A stretch of DNA of 64,000 nucleotides from Streptomyces sp. NBC_00344 (GCF_036088315.1 NZ_CP107996.1:2863501-2927500), one strand, 5' to 3'. Positions 44,632 through 54,340 are shown, counted from the first letter of the stretch. Translations and numbers: made by a program. Notes: a model not told the origin generated them from the letters alone.

Positions 44632-45090
44632 TTACGGCGCGGGGACCTCTTCCGTCAGACGTCCGGTCCACGGGCACCAGTAGAGACCGGGCAGGAAGGC
44701 GCCACCGGCCTCGTCGAGGTGATCATCGGTGTACCGGATCGTGGAGTCGCACACCTCGATGGCCATGTCCGCGAACGAGACAGTGTCGGGGTTGTAGTGG
44801 AAGTCCCACCGCGGGTTGTAGTCGGCCTTGCGCTTGACGATCCGGCCGATGAGGATCTTGCGGGAGTCGTCCGCGATGATCTCCCGGGCCTCCGCGATCT
44901 TGGCGGCTTCGGTGATCTTGACGATGAACTCGTCCCGGGCGATGTCCTGCATCTTGAAGTAGGCGGGAGCGTCCGCCGCCGCGCGGGGCGCCGATGGGGA
45001 CGCACTCTCCGCCCGGGCGGCCTGGGTCGTGGTGAGCGCGAGCAGCGCGACCGCCGCAAGGGTCCCGAGCTTGGTGGTGATACGTCGCAT
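44632..45090 (-). CDS. Secreted BP74-like protein
   Basis: 152 residues. A signal peptide (LGTLAAVALLALTTTQAARA) precedes a domain resembling the BP74 N-terminal family: DEFIVKITEAAKIAEAREII, GRIVKRKADYNPRWDFHYNP, IEVCDSTIRYTDDHLDEAGG. The pattern is found in fungi, plants and scattered bacteria; bacterial copies are exported. ATG at 45090 with a GGAG ribosome binding site. Function unknown. Confidence 0.72.
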   Translation of the reverse strand: MRRITTKLGTLAAVALLALTTTQAARAESASPSAPRAAADAPAYFKMQDIARDEFIVKITEAAKIAEAREIIADDSRKILIGRIVKRKADYNPRWDFHYNPDTVSFADMAIEVCDSTIRYTDDHLDEAGGAFLPGLYWCPWTGRLTEEVPAP

Positions 45091-45202
45091 GAGGGCAGCT
45101 CCGTGCATTCGGGGCCGTGATCATCCGGCCATTCGTCACGCACTGTATCCATCAAGCACGCAAAGCGGCCATAACCGTCACTGTGTGTCGCCGTCGAGGC
45201 TC

Positions 45203-45222
45203 GGGCGGCCGGCAGGCCGCCC
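45203..45222 (-). terminator. Hairpin downstream of hemB
   Basis: GGGCGGCC-GGCA-GGCCGCCC, perfect 8-bp stem (extended by imperfect flanks) 100 bases past the hemB stop. Confidence 0.5.
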
Positions 45223-45325
45223 ACGAGACAGCTGACCGGCCGGTCCCGGGACCCGTCCCCGGAACCCGGAGTGCGGGTCAGGGCGACGGGCGGCGGGGCG
45301 GCCGGTCGGCGTGTCGAAGCGGTGT

Positions 45326-46315
45326 TCAGAACTGCTGTGCGACCTCCGTCGCCCAGTACGTGAGGATCATGCTCGCACCCGCGCGCCTGATCCCCGTCAG
45401 GGTCTCCAGGATCGCCTTGTCACGGTCGATCCAGCCCTTCTCGGCCGCTGCCTCGATCATCGAGTACTCACCGCTGATCTGATACGCGGCCACCGGCACA
45501 TCCACCGATTCGGCGACCTTCGCCAGGACGTCGAGATACGGTCCGGCCGGCTTGACCATGACCATGTCCGCGCCCTCCTCGAGGTCGAGAGCCAGCTCAC
45601 GCAGCGACTCGCGGACGTTCGCCGGGTCCTGCTGGTACGTCTTGCGGTCGCCCCGCAGCGACGAGCCGACAGCCTCGCGGAACGGTCCGTAGAAGGCGGA
45701 TGTGTACTTCGCGGTGTACGCGAGGATCGACACGTCCTCCTTGCCGATCGTGTCCAGGGCGTCGCGGATCACGCCGACCTGGCCGTCCATCATGCCGCTG
45801 GGGCCCACCACATGGGCGCCCGCGTCGGCCTGGACCTGGGCCATCTCGGCGTACCGCTCCAGAGTGGCGTCATTGTCGACACGGCCGAAATCGTCCAGGA
45901 CACCGCAGTGGCCGTGGTCGGTGTACTCGTCCAGGCAGAGGTCGGACATGATGACCAGCTCGTCGCCCACCTCGGCGCGCACATCGCGCAGGGCGACCTG
46001 GAGGATGCCCTCCGGGTCGGTGCCGGCCGAGCCGGCCGCGTCCTTCTTGGAGTCCTCGGGAACGCCGAACAGCATGATCCCGGCGACCCCCGCCTCAACG
46101 GCCTCGACGGCCGCCTTACGGAGAGTGTCGCGCGTGTGCTGGACCACCCCCGGCATCGCGGTGATCGGCACCGGCTCACTGATCCCCTCCCGCACGAAGG
46201 CGGGCAGGATCAGATCGGACGGGTGCAGCCGCGTCTCGGCGACCATCCGCCGCATCGCGGGGGTGGTGCGCAGCCGCCGGGGACGGGCGCCGGGAAATGA
46301 TCCGTACACAGTCAT
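45326..46315 (-). CDS. hemB: Delta-aminolaevulinic acid dehydratase (porphobilinogen synthase)
   Basis: 329 residues; condenses two 5-aminolaevulinates to porphobilinogen. Schiff-base lysines in [13 protein letters not shown] and [14 protein letters not shown], and a metal-site region [19 protein letters not shown] 46315 chosen; a TTG six bases upstream is also possible. Lies 57 bases past hemD on the same strand and is probably the last gene of the rex-hem operon. Confidence 0.95.
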   Translation of the reverse strand: MTVYGSFPGARPRRLRTTPAMRRMVAETRLHPSDLILPAFVREGISEPVPITAMPGVVQHTRDTLRKAAVEAVEAGVAGIMLFGVPEDSKKDAAGSAGTDPEGILQVALRDVRAEVGDELVIMSDLCLDEYTDHGHCGVLDDFGRVDNDATLERYAEMAQVQADAGAHVVGPSGMMDGQVGVIRDALDTIGKEDVSILAYTAKYTSAFYGPFREAVGSSLRGDRKTYQQDPANVRESLRELALDLEEGADMVMVKPAGPYLDVLAKVAESVDVPVAAYQISGEYSMIEAAAEKGWIDRDKAILETLTGIRRAGASMILTYWATEVAQQF

Positions 46316-46372
46316 CCTCAAATTACCTTCTCGAATGCATCGAACGCATCAGACGTTGCTGCTCGCCGCCGC

Positions 46373-48031
46373 TCAGGTGGTGCGGCGCCTGCGGCCGCCC
46401 GGGCGGCGCTCGCTCGGGCGGGTGACCGTCTCGCCCGCCTCCTTCGCCGCCTCGCGGCGCTGCGCGCCGAACGCGGCGAGTGCTTCGGCCAGTCTGTGCA
46501 CGGACGGCTCGGGCGACATGACGTCGACCCGCAGCCCGTGCTCCTCGGCCGTCTTCGCGGTGGCCGGTCCGATACAGGCGATGACCGTCACGTTGTGCGG
46601 CTTGCCCGCGATGCCCACCAGGTTGCGGACGGTGCTCGACGAGGTGAACAGGACCGCGTCGAAACCGCCGCCCTTGATCGCCTCGCGGGTGTCGGCCGGC
46701 GGCGGGGACGCACGCACCGTGCGGTAGGCGGTGACATCGTCGACCTCCCAGCCCAGCTCGATGAGACCGGCCACCAGGGTCTCGGTGGCGATGTCGGCAC
46801 GCGGCAGGAAGACCCGGTCGATCGGGTCGAAGACCGGGTCGTAAGGAGGCCAGTCCTCGAGGAGACCGGCCGCCGACTGCTCGCCGGAAGGTACGAGATC
46901 GGGCTTCACACCGAACTCGACCAGCGAGGCCGCGGTCTGCTCGCCGACGGCGGCGACCTTGATCCCGGCGAAGGCGCGGGCGTCCAGCCCGTACTCCTCG
47001 AACTTCTCCCGGACCGCCTTGACCGCGTTGACCGAGGTGAACGCGATCCACTCGTAGCGCCCGGTGACCAGGCCCTTGACCGCGCGTTCCATCTGCTGCG
47101 GGGTCCGCGGCGGTTCGACGGCGATGGTGGGAACCTCGTGCGGCACCGCGCCGTACGAGCTCAACTGGTCGGAGAGCGAAGCCGCCTGCTCCTTCGTTCG
47201 CGGCACGAGCACCCGCCACCCGAAGAGCGGCTTCGACTCGAACCACGACAGCTGGTCGCGCTGGGCGGCGGAGCTGCGCTCGCCGACCACGGCTATGACC
47301 GGCTGGTGGCCTTCCGGCGACGGAAGGACCTTGGCCTGCTTCAGCACCTGGGCGACCGTACCGAGCGTCGCGCACCAGGTGCGCTGGCGGGTGGTCGTCC
47401 CGGCGACGGTCACCGTCATCGGGGTGTCCGGCTTGCGGCCGGCCGCGACCAGTTCACCGGCGGTCGCTCCGACCGTGTCCAGCGTGGTGGAGACAACGGC
47501 GGTCGCGTCACTGGCGCCGACCTCGCTCCAGCAGCGGTCGGACGCCGTACGGGCGTCGACGAAGCGCACGTCCGAGCCGTGCGCGTCACGCAGCGGCACC
47601 CCGGCGTACGCGGAGACGCCGACGGCCGTCGAGACGCCGGGAACGACCTCGAAGGGGATGCCGGCCGCGGCACAGGCGAGCATCTCCTCGCCGGTGTTCC
47701 CGTCGAGTCCGGGGTCGCCCGTGACCGCACGGACGACCCGCTTGCCGCCCTTCGCGGCCTCCATGACAAGATTGCCCGCATCTCGGATGGCCGGGATTCC
47801 GGCGGCTGTTGACGCTTCGTCAACAACCGTCAGCTGAGGCGTGCTTACGGTCGCCCGCGCATGGCTGCGTACGACGTCGAGCACGTGCGGCTCGGCGATC
47901 AGTACGTCCGCACTCGCCAGCGCTTCCACAGCGCGCAGTGTGAGCAGTCCCGGATCCCCGGGTCCGGCACCGAGGAAGGTGACGTGCCCGTGTGCGGGAA
48001 GGACGGGATGGTTCGAGGTCGTGGGGCTCAT
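46373..48031 (-). CDS. hemD: Uroporphyrinogen-III C-methyltransferase / uroporphyrinogen-III synthase fusion
   Basis: 552 residues. The N-terminal half (about residues 15-245) resembles CobA-type SAM-dependent methyltransferases (FLGAGPGDPGLLTLRAVEAL, RAVTGDPGLDGN); the C-terminal half (about 265-515) is HemD (WRVLVPRTKEQAASLSDQL, WIAFTSVNAVKAV). The bifunctional fusion is usual in Streptomyces and leads to both haem and sirohaem/cobalamin precursors. Overlaps hemC (ATGA). Third gene of the operon. Confidence 0.93.
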   Translation of the reverse strand: MSPTTSNHPVLPAHGHVTFLGAGPGDPGLLTLRAVEALASADVLIAEPHVLDVVRSHARATVSTPQLTVVDEASTAAGIPAIRDAGNLVMEAAKGGKRVVRAVTGDPGLDGNTGEEMLACAAAGIPFEVVPGVSTAVGVSAYAGVPLRDAHGSDVRFVDARTASDRCWSEVGASDATAVVSTTLDTVGATAGELVAAGRKPDTPMTVTVAGTTTRQRTWCATLGTVAQVLKQAKVLPSPEGHQPVIAVVGERSSAAQRDQLSWFESKPLFGWRVLVPRTKEQAASLSDQLSSYGAVPHEVPTIAVEPPRTPQQMERAVKGLVTGRYEWIAFTSVNAVKAVREKFEEYGLDARAFAGIKVAAVGEQTAASLVEFGVKPDLVPSGEQSAAGLLEDWPPYDPVFDPIDRVFLPRADIATETLVAGLIELGWEVDDVTAYRTVRASPPPADTREAIKGGGFDAVLFTSSSTVRNLVGIAGKPHNVTVIACIGPATAKTAEEHGLRVDVMSPEPSVHRLAEALAAFGAQRREAAKEAGETVTRPSERRPGGRRRRTT

Positions 48032-48987
48032 CGTGCTCGCTCCCCCATAAGACCGGCCGCACCCTTGGCCAGCATCTCGGACGCGAGTTCGCGTCCGAGC
48101 GCCTCGATGCCTTCGTGCGACGCAGGTACGGGACCGGTGGTGGACAACTGCACAAGCGAGGAACCGTCGGTCGAGCCGACGACGCCGCGCAGGCGCATCT
48201 CGGTGACATCAGACTGCCCGTCGGCCAGGACGTCGGCCAGTGCGCCCACAGGCGCACTGCAACCGGCCTCCAGGGCGGCGAGCAGGGATCGCTCGGCGGT
48301 CACGGCGGCCCGGGTGTACGGGTCGTCGAGCTCGGCGAGCGAGGCAATGAGGCCGGCGTCGGACGCCGCGCACTCGACTGCCAGTGCCCCCTGGCCGGGG
48401 GCGGGCAGGATGGTGTCGACCGGCAGGAACTCGGTGACTTCGTCGGACCTGCCGATGCGGCTGAGCCCGGCAGCGGCAAGAACCACCGCGTCCAGCTCCC
48501 CGCTGCGGACGAAGCCGATGCGGGTGTCGATGTTGCCGCGGATCGGCACCGTCTCGATGCGCATGCCGTGGTTACGTGCGTACGCGTTGAGCTGCGCCAT
48601 CCGGCGCGGCGAGCCGGTGCCCACCCGGGCACCGTCCGGCAGCTGCTCGAAGGTCAGCCCGTCCCGCGCGATCAGCACATCCCTCGGATCCTCGCGGACC
48701 GGGATCGCTGCGAGCACCAGGTCGTCCGGCTGCGTGGTCGGCAGATCCTTCAGGGAGTGCACGGCGAAGTCGATGTCCCCGCGCAGCAGCGCGTCACGCA
48801 GCGCGGTGACGAACACACCGGTTCCGCCGATCTGCGCGAGATGCTCACGGGAGGTGTCCCCGTACGTGGTGATCTCGACGAGCTCCACGGGGCGTCCCGT
48901 GATCCGGCGCACCGCCTCGGCAATTTTTCCTGACTGGGCCATGGCGAGCTTGCTTCGCCTGGTCCCCAGCCTCAAGGCATTTGTCAT
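48028..48987 (-). CDS. hemC: Hydroxymethylbilane synthase (porphobilinogen deaminase)
   Basis: 319 residues; joins four porphobilinogens into hydroxymethylbilane. Motifs: RLGTRRSKLAMAQ, DFAVHSLKDLPT with the catalytic Asp nearby, RRMAQL and EAGCSAPVGA carrying the cysteine that holds the dipyrromethane cofactor. Overlaps hemA (ATGA) and hemD (ATGA): full translational coupling. Confidence 0.95.
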   Translation of the reverse strand: MTNALRLGTRRSKLAMAQSGKIAEAVRRITGRPVELVEITTYGDTSREHLAQIGGTGVFVTALRDALLRGDIDFAVHSLKDLPTTQPDDLVLAAIPVREDPRDVLIARDGLTFEQLPDGARVGTGSPRRMAQLNAYARNHGMRIETVPIRGNIDTRIGFVRSGELDAVVLAAAGLSRIGRSDEVTEFLPVDTILPAPGQGALAVECAASDAGLIASLAELDDPYTRAAVTAERSLLAALEAGCSAPVGALADVLADGQSDVTEMRLRGVVGSTDGSSLVQLSTTGPVPASHEGIEALGRELASEMLAKGAAGLMGERAR

Positions 48988-50501
48988 GCCCGCCCTCGGT
49001 TCTTGACGTCTGTGTTGCTCAGGTCGGTCAGATCGGCCCTGCTGACGGCCGCGACCGTCAGCGGGTCGAGGTCGAAGAGTTCCCGCAGCGCGTCCGCGTA
49101 CCCGGCACCGCCGGGCTCGCTCGCGAGCTGCTTGACCCGCACGGTGGGCGCGTGCAGGAGCTTGTCGACGACACGGCGCACGGTCTGGGTGATCTCGGCG
49201 CGCTGCTTGTCGTCCAGGTCGGGGAGCCGGCCCTCGAGCCGCGCGACCTCACCGGCGACAACGCCGGCCGCCATGGTACGCAGCGCGACGACGGTCGGGG
49301 TGATGTGCGCGGCACGCTGAGCGGCGCCGAAGGCGGCGACCTCGTCGGAGACGATGGTGCGCACGGCGTCGACATCGGCGGCCATCGGTGCGTCGGCGGA
49401 CGCGTCGGCAAGCGACTCGATGTCCACCAGACGTACTCCGCCGAGCCGGTGCACCGCGCCGTCGACATCGCGGGGCATCGCGAGATCGAGCAGCGCGAGC
49501 CGGACGGGCGTGCCGTCGGGGACACGGCGCGGGCGGGAGACGGTGACGGCGTTCTCGGCCCAGGCGCCGTGCTGTTCCAGCTCGTCGGCCGCGGTCGTCC
49601 GGGCTCCGGCGGGCCGGTCGGCGGGCACGTGGCCGGTGGCTGCGGCAGTGGGCACGTCGGCCGGTGTGAACGGCTGGCCGAGCGCATCCGCGACGGACTC
49701 CGCAGTCAGCACGAGGCCGGTCGCGCCCGTACAGGACACGACGACATCCACCTGGGCGAGCTGGCTGTCGACGGCGTCCATCGGGACGGTCCTCGCCGCG
49801 GTGCCCGCTTCGCCGAGGATCTCCACCAGCCGTTCGGCTCGCGCCTGCGTCCTGTTGGCCACCACGATTTCGCCGATTCCGGCTCGGGAGAGCGTCGCGG
49901 CCGCGAGTGAGGACATCGAACCGGCGCCGATGACGAGCGCCCGCTTCTCCTTGGCCCACACGGCCACTTCGGATCCGTCGGCGAGCTGTTCGAGACCGAA
50001 GGTGACGAGCGACTGCCCGGCCCGGTCGATGCCGGTCTCGCTGTGGGCCCGCTTGCCCACCCGCAGCGCCTGCTGGAACAGATCGTTCAACAGCCGCCCC
50101 GCGGTGTGCAGTTCCTGGCCGAGCGCCAGGGCGTCCTTGATCTGGCCGAGGATCTGCCCCTCGCCGACGACCATGGAGTCGAGCCCGCAGGCCACCGAGA
50201 AGAGGTGGTGAACCGCCCGGTCCTCGTAGTGCACATAGAGATAAGGAGTGAGCTCCTCGAGACCGACTCCGCTGTGCTGGGCGAGCAGCGTGGAGAGCTC
50301 GGCGACGCCCGCGTGGAACTTGTCCACGTCGGCGTAGAGCTCGATGCGGTTGCAGGTGGCGAGCGTGGCCGCCTCGGCGGACGGCTCCGCGGCCAGCGTG
50401 TCCTGCAACAGCTTGGCCTGCGCGTCCGTGGAGAGCGCCGCCCGCTCCAGCACGCTGACCGGAGCGCTGCGGTGGCTCAGTCCGACTACCAGGAGACTCA
50501 T
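48984..50501 (-). CDS. hemA: Glutamyl-tRNA reductase
   Basis: 505 residues; reduces glutamyl-tRNA to glutamate-1-semialdehyde, first committed step of haem synthesis. Catalytic Cys in ATCNRIELY (around residue 50), VVGEGQILGQIKDAL and an NADPH fold (LVIGAGSMSSLAAATLS). An Ala/Pro-rich insert near the middle is larger than in E. coli. ATG 50501 overlaps the rex stop (ATGA). Confidence 0.95.
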   Translation of the reverse strand: MSLLVVGLSHRSAPVSVLERAALSTDAQAKLLQDTLAAEPSAEAATLATCNRIELYADVDKFHAGVAELSTLLAQHSGVGLEELTPYLYVHYEDRAVHHLFSVACGLDSMVVGEGQILGQIKDALALGQELHTAGRLLNDLFQQALRVGKRAHSETGIDRAGQSLVTFGLEQLADGSEVAVWAKEKRALVIGAGSMSSLAAATLSRAGIGEIVVANRTQARAERLVEILGEAGTAARTVPMDAVDSQLAQVDVVVSCTGATGLVLTAESVADALGQPFTPADVPTAAATGHVPADRPAGARTTAADELEQHGAWAENAVTVSRPRRVPDGTPVRLALLDLAMPRDVDGAVHRLGGVRLVDIESLADASADAPMAADVDAVRTIVSDEVAAFGAAQRAAHITPTVVALRTMAAGVVAGEVARLEGRLPDLDDKQRAEITQTVRRVVDKLLHAPTVRVKQLASEPGGAGYADALRELFDLDPLTVAAVSRADLTDLSNTDVKNRGRA

Positions 50502-51271
50502 GCCGGCATCACGGCGGGCATGTCCCCGTCGGGTCCCTTCCGGTCGGCACGGGCCGCGCCCTTGAGAGGCGGCGCCCCTGCGGCTGCGGCAGCGGCGGCA
50601 GCTGCTCCCTCGCCGGCCTTGCGCTGCTCGTGGAAGGCCAGGATCTGCAGCTCGATCGAGAGATCGACCTTGCGCACGTCGACACCCTCGGGCACCGAGA
50701 GCACGGTGGGCGCGAAGTTGAGGATGGAGGTGACTCCGGCGGCGACCAGCCGCTCGCACACCGGCTGGGCGGCGCCCGCCGGGGTCGCGATGACTCCGAT
50801 GGAGACGCCGTTGTCGCTGATGATCTTCTCGAGATCGTCGCTGTGCTGTACGGGCATTCCGGCGACCGGCTTGCCCGCCATCTCCGGGTCTGCGTCGATC
50901 AGTGCCGCGACCCGGAAGCCACGGGAGGCGAAGCCGCCGTAGTTGGCGAGCGCGGCACCGAGATTTCCGATACCGACGATGACGACCGGCCAGTCCTGGG
51001 TGAGACCCAGCTCACGCGAGATCTGATATACGAGATATTCCACGTCATATCCGACACCGCGAGTTCCGTACGAACCCAGATAGGAGAAGTCCTTGCGCAG
51101 CTTCGCCGAGTTCACCCCGGCCGCGGCGGCGAGCTCCTCGGATGAAACCGTGGGCACGGAACGCTCGGACAGCCCGGTGAGGGCGCGGAGATACAGGGGA
51201 AGTCGGGCGACGGTGGCCTCGGGGATTCCTCGGCTACGGGTCGCCGGTCGGTGAGTTCGGCCAGTTGCCAC
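50498..51271 (-). CDS. rex: Redox-sensing transcriptional repressor Rex
   Basis: 257 residues. N-terminal winged HTH (ARLPLYLRALTGLSERSV, SSEELAAAAGVNSAKLRKD) and a Rossmann NADH-binding domain (VVIVGIGNLGAALANYGGF). Rex is released from DNA when the NADH/NAD+ ratio rises. GTG 51271 follows GCAGGAG. First gene of rex-hemA-hemC-hemD, with a Rex operator 77 bases upstream, so it is autoregulated. An Ala-rich tail near the C terminus is unusual in length. Confidence 0.95.
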   Translation of the reverse strand: MATGRTHRPATRSRGIPEATVARLPLYLRALTGLSERSVPTVSSEELAAAAGVNSAKLRKDFSYLGSYGTRGVGYDVEYLVYQISRELGLTQDWPVVIVGIGNLGAALANYGGFASRGFRVAALIDADPEMAGKPVAGMPVQHSDDLEKIISDNGVSIGVIATPAGAAQPVCERLVAAGVTSILNFAPTVLSVPEGVDVRKVDLSIELQILAFHEQRKAGEGAAAAAAAAAGAPPLKGAARADRKGPDGDMPAVMPA

Positions 51272-51347
51272 GGTGCTCCTGCGGGATGAGCGAGGCTGCA
51301 GGCGGCCTCGTGTCGCAGGACCGCCCCGTCGAATGCAGGCTATGTCT

Positions 51348-51365
51348 TTGTGAACGCGTGCACAA
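51348..51365 (-). promoter_or_regulatory. Rex operator (ROP) of the rex-hem operon
   Basis: TTGTGAACGCGTGCACAA differs from the perfect palindromic Rex operator (TTGTGAACGCGTTCACAA) by one base. It lies 77 bases upstream of rex, matching the known autoregulation of rex-hemACD by NADH/NAD+ in Streptomyces. Confidence 0.85.
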
Positions 51366-51545
51366 AGATGGTGTCCGTTTTGTCCGCGTGAAGTGACCGG
51401 AGTCACGCGCTTCGGCCGTGCGACCCCGGAACTGCGGATCGATCGGATGCGTTGAGATCCCGAAGGGGACAAAACCGCACACACTCCTTGCGTCATCGCC
51501 CCCGAGATCGCTCAAATCGCCCACGATGGTAGCTGGCTTTTCGCC

Positions 51546-51818
51546 TCAGGCGCCCAGTGCGCGTCGGAGCCGATTCGGATCGACGCGCCAGAACGTGTGC
51601 TGTTCGCCGTCGATGAGCACTACGGGAATCTGCTCCCAGTAGGCCTCATTCAGCGCCGCGTCCTGAGTGATGTCCTTTTCCTCCCATTCCGTGCCGAGGT
51701 CATCGCAGACGGTGGCGACGATTCTGCGTGCGTCGTCGCAGAGATGACAGCCGGGTTTGCCGACCAGGGTGACGAGGCGCTTGCGGCTGCCGGCCCGACT
51801 GCGCGGAAAGAGACTCAT
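51546..51818 (-). CDS. Glutaredoxin-like thiol protein
   Basis: 90 residues with a C-x2-C redox motif ([11 protein letters not shown]24 and C27) and the family's [19 protein letters not shown] cis-Pro region. Belongs to the small glutaredoxin-like group (DUF836/C5orf63-like); in actinobacteria it probably works with mycothiol or thioredoxin. ATG 51818 chosen; upstream in-frame sequence is low-complexity. Divergent from the HAD gene. Confidence 0.85.
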   Translation of the reverse strand: MSLFPRSRAGSRKRLVTLVGKPGCHLCDDARRIVATVCDDLGTEWEEKDITQDAALNEAYWEQIPVVLIDGEQHTFWRVDPNRLRRALGA

Positions 51819-52153
51819 CCCGCCATTGTCCGCCCGACGCGGCCCCGTTCCGCTCCCCGCCCCTTCGTCCGTCCTCCCTTCGCAGCGTGATGATCTCCGG
51901 CCTCGCCCGCCGGGCCTCATACTCAAGCCCCCCTGCCACGCGTTCACCTGCCGCGCGTTCAAAGGGGACGCCGGGAGCCGGCGGGGCGGCCCGGGACGGC
52001 CGGGGGACATCTGAAGACCGCTCCGGCCGGAGCCGCGGGGCGCGGGACCGAAGCCCCGATGCGGGGCGGGGCGGCCCTTTCCGCAACGGAGAGTTCACCC
52101 GGCCGCATCCCGGCAAGTCGGGAACGACCGAACAGAATGGCTATGCTCACGGC
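51819..52153. other. 335-base divergent promoter region with a 15-bp tandem repeat
   Basis: No gene seen. It holds two adjacent 15-bp units, CCTGCCACGCGTTCA (51932-51946) and CCTGCCGCGCGTTCA (51947-51961), 14 of 15 identical. Each carries CGCGTTCA, half of a Rex operator. The remainder is GC-rich with several short hairpins, and must contain promoters for glutaredoxin and the HAD gene. Confidence 0.55.
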
Positions 52154-53089
52154 ATGGCCGCACTGGGATGGCTGACCCCTCGTAGGCGCTCGGCGACAGC
52201 ACGCAGCGTGCTGGCGGGCGAGGCCGCAGCCGAGGCAGCCCGCAAGACCTCGCAAGAGCTGGCGCTGGTGACACCGGACGGCGAATCCGCTCCGGAGCCC
52301 GCGTTCCCCGTCGTGGGCGACGACCTCGCCGCCGCCTTCTTCGATCTCGACAACACCGTGATGCAGGGCGCCGCGATCTTCCACTTCGGACGGGGCCTCT
52401 ACAAGCGGCAGTTCTTCCAGCGCCGCGAGCTGGCCAGATTCGCCTGGCAGCAGGCGTGGTTCCGACTGGCCGGCGTCGAGGACCCGGAGCACATGCAGGA
52501 CGCCCGGGACAGCGCGCTGTCCATCGTCAAAGGGCATCGCGTGTCCGAGCTGATGTCCATCGGCGAGGAGATCTACGACGAGTACATGGCGGACCGCATC
52601 TGGCCCGGTACCCGTGCGCTCGCCCAAGCCCATCTGGACGCGGGCCAGAAGGTGTGGCTGGTCACCGCCGCGCCCGTCGAGACCGCGACGATCATCGCCC
52701 GCCGGCTGGGACTGACCGGCGCCCTCGGCACCGTCGCCGAATCGATGGACGGCGTCTACACCGGCCGCCTCGTCGGCGAACCGCTGCACGGTCCGGCGAA
52801 GGCCGAAGCCGTACGGGCGCTCGCGGCCGCCGAGGGCCTGGACCTCGGCCGCTGCGCCGCATACAGCGACTCGCACAACGACATCCCCATGCTCTCGCTG
52901 GTCGGCCATCCGTACGCGATCAACCCGGACACCAAGCTCCGCCGCCACGCCCGCGAGCGGGAGTGGCGGCTGAGGGACTACCGCACCGGCCGCAAGGCGG
53001 CCAGGGTCGGCATCCCGGCAGCCGCCGGTGTCGGCGCTCTGGCAGGCGGCACAGCGGCCGCCGTCGCCCTGCACCGCCGCCGCCGCTGA
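52154..53089 (+). CDS. HAD family phosphatase (SerB-like)
   Basis: 311 residues. HAD motif I as [12 protein letters not shown] (D64, D66), motif [14 protein letters not shown], motif [19 protein letters not shown]. SerB/inhibitor-of-cell-division-like group (HAD-IB). A hydrophobic C-terminal segment suggests membrane association. ATG at 52154. Precedes bldN; a hairpin separates them. Confidence 0.88.
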   Translation: MAALGWLTPRRRSATARSVLAGEAAAEAARKTSQELALVTPDGESAPEPAFPVVGDDLAAAFFDLDNTVMQGAAIFHFGRGLYKRQFFQRRELARFAWQQAWFRLAGVEDPEHMQDARDSALSIVKGHRVSELMSIGEEIYDEYMADRIWPGTRALAQAHLDAGQKVWLVTAAPVETATIIARRLGLTGALGTVAESMDGVYTGRLVGEPLHGPAKAEAVRALAAAEGLDLGRCAAYSDSHNDIPMLSLVGHPYAINPDTKLRRHAREREWRLRDYRTGRKAARVGIPAAAGVGALAGGTAAAVALHRRRR

Positions 53090-53096
53090 CCCGCCG

Positions 53097-53154
53097 TCCG
53101 GCCGTCCCCGGCCGGGCCGCCCGGGCGGGGAGGACCGGGCGGGGACGGCCGGAC
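53097..53154 (+). terminator. Terminator after the HAD gene
   Basis: GTCCGGCCGTCCCC (53097-53110) and its complement GGGGACGGCCGGAC (53141-53154); the 30-base loop can itself form a second GC-rich stem. Confidence 0.6.
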
Positions 53155-53566
53155 CTTCGTCACCCACGGTCGTCACCCGCGCCGGTATGCGCGCCACGCC
53201 GGTACGGCGCGCCGACACGCCGGGCCTCACCCGCCGCGACACGCCGCCATCCGACGCATGCACGGGCAAATCGAACTTGCTACCCCTGCGCACCCTCCGC
53301 CAGTCCTGTTGTGCCCTCCCGGCCACAAGTGACCCCGTAATCAAGCGGATCGTGGGGCTATCCGATCAATAAACGGTCACGAAGTGCTACTTGATTCGAC
53401 GCGTTCACGTAAGAGAAGCGACGTAATCGATGATTTGAGCAACTGGGTGTAGCACTGCCTGTACGAAGCGTTATTCTCCTCAGACGCATACCGGACCCCA
53501 CTCGCCATCACGTCGGGTGAAAGGTCCAGCACTGCACGTGATGGAAGCTCTGCCTCTGGGAGTCCC
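53155..53566 (+). other. bldN promoter region
   Basis: No gene. It becomes more A/T-rich towards bldN. A weak match to the BldD consensus (NTNACNCWGNGTNAN, 7 of 9 defined bases) lies at 53376-53390. bldN is a known BldD target, so a site here is expected, but the match is not strong enough to assign. Confidence 0.4.
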
Positions 53567-54340
53567 GTGTACCCACACGTCGGGGTTGACGCCTCGGGCC
53601 TGGCTACGCTGCGCGCAACGGTCCTTGACCAGCTGCGCGGCATTGTCCCCACCGCGTACGCCGTCCCCGCTTTTGCCACCCCTGTGCCTGCCGGACCCTG
53701 CTACGCCCTCGCCGAGGGCCATGCGACGGTCGGCAGACGCAGCCGTGGCGGCACCGGCACGTCCACCGCCCGTCGGCCTGCGGCCGACAGCGACAGCGCA
53801 CGCATGATGGATCTCGTCGAACGCGCTCAGGCCGGCGAGACCGACGCCTTCGGGCGCCTGTACGACCAGTACTGCGACACCGTCTACCGCTACATCTACT
53901 ACCGCGTCGGCGGGAAGGCGACGGCAGAGGACCTCACCAGTGAGACCTTTCTGCGCGCCCTGCGCCGCATCTCCACCTTCACCTGGCAGGGCCGCGACTT
54001 CGGCGCCTGGCTGGTCACCATCGCCCGGAACCTGGTCGCTGATCACTTCAAGTCGAGCCGATTCCGGCTCGAAGTGACCACCGGCGAAATGCTCGACGCC
54101 AACGAGGTCGAACGCAGCCCCGAGGACTCCGTCCTGGAGTCCCTCTCCAACGCCGCCCTGCTCGAAGCGGTGCGGCGACTCAACCCCCAGCAGCAGGAGT
54201 GCGTGACCCTGCGCTTCCTGCAAGGGCTGTCCGTCGCCGAGACAGCTCGGGCGATGGGCAAGAACGAGGGTGCGATCAAGACCCTCCAGTACCGGGCCGT
54301 GCGCACTCTGGCACGACTTCTCCCGGATGACGTCCGCTGA
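53567..54340 (+). CDS. bldN: Developmental ECF sigma factor BldN
   Basis: 257 residues. An N-terminal pro-sequence (about residues 1-85), then sigma region 2 (MMDLVERAQAGETDAFGRLY, TSETFLRALRRISTFTWQ) and region 4 (LNPQQQECVTLRFLQGLSVA, then ARAMGKNEGAIKTLQYRAV). BldN drives bldM, chaplin and rodlin genes for aerial hyphae; the pro-sequence is removed by proteolysis. GTG 53567 has a GGGAG ribosome binding site. Its anti-sigma gene rsbN follows. Confidence 0.93.
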   Translation: MYPHVGVDASGLATLRATVLDQLRGIVPTAYAVPAFATPVPAGPCYALAEGHATVGRRSRGGTGTSTARRPAADSDSARMMDLVERAQAGETDAFGRLYDQYCDTVYRYIYYRVGGKATAEDLTSETFLRALRRISTFTWQGRDFGAWLVTIARNLVADHFKSSRFRLEVTTGEMLDANEVERSPEDSVLESLSNAALLEAVRRLNPQQQECVTLRFLQGLSVAETARAMGKNEGAIKTLQYRAVRTLARLLPDDVR

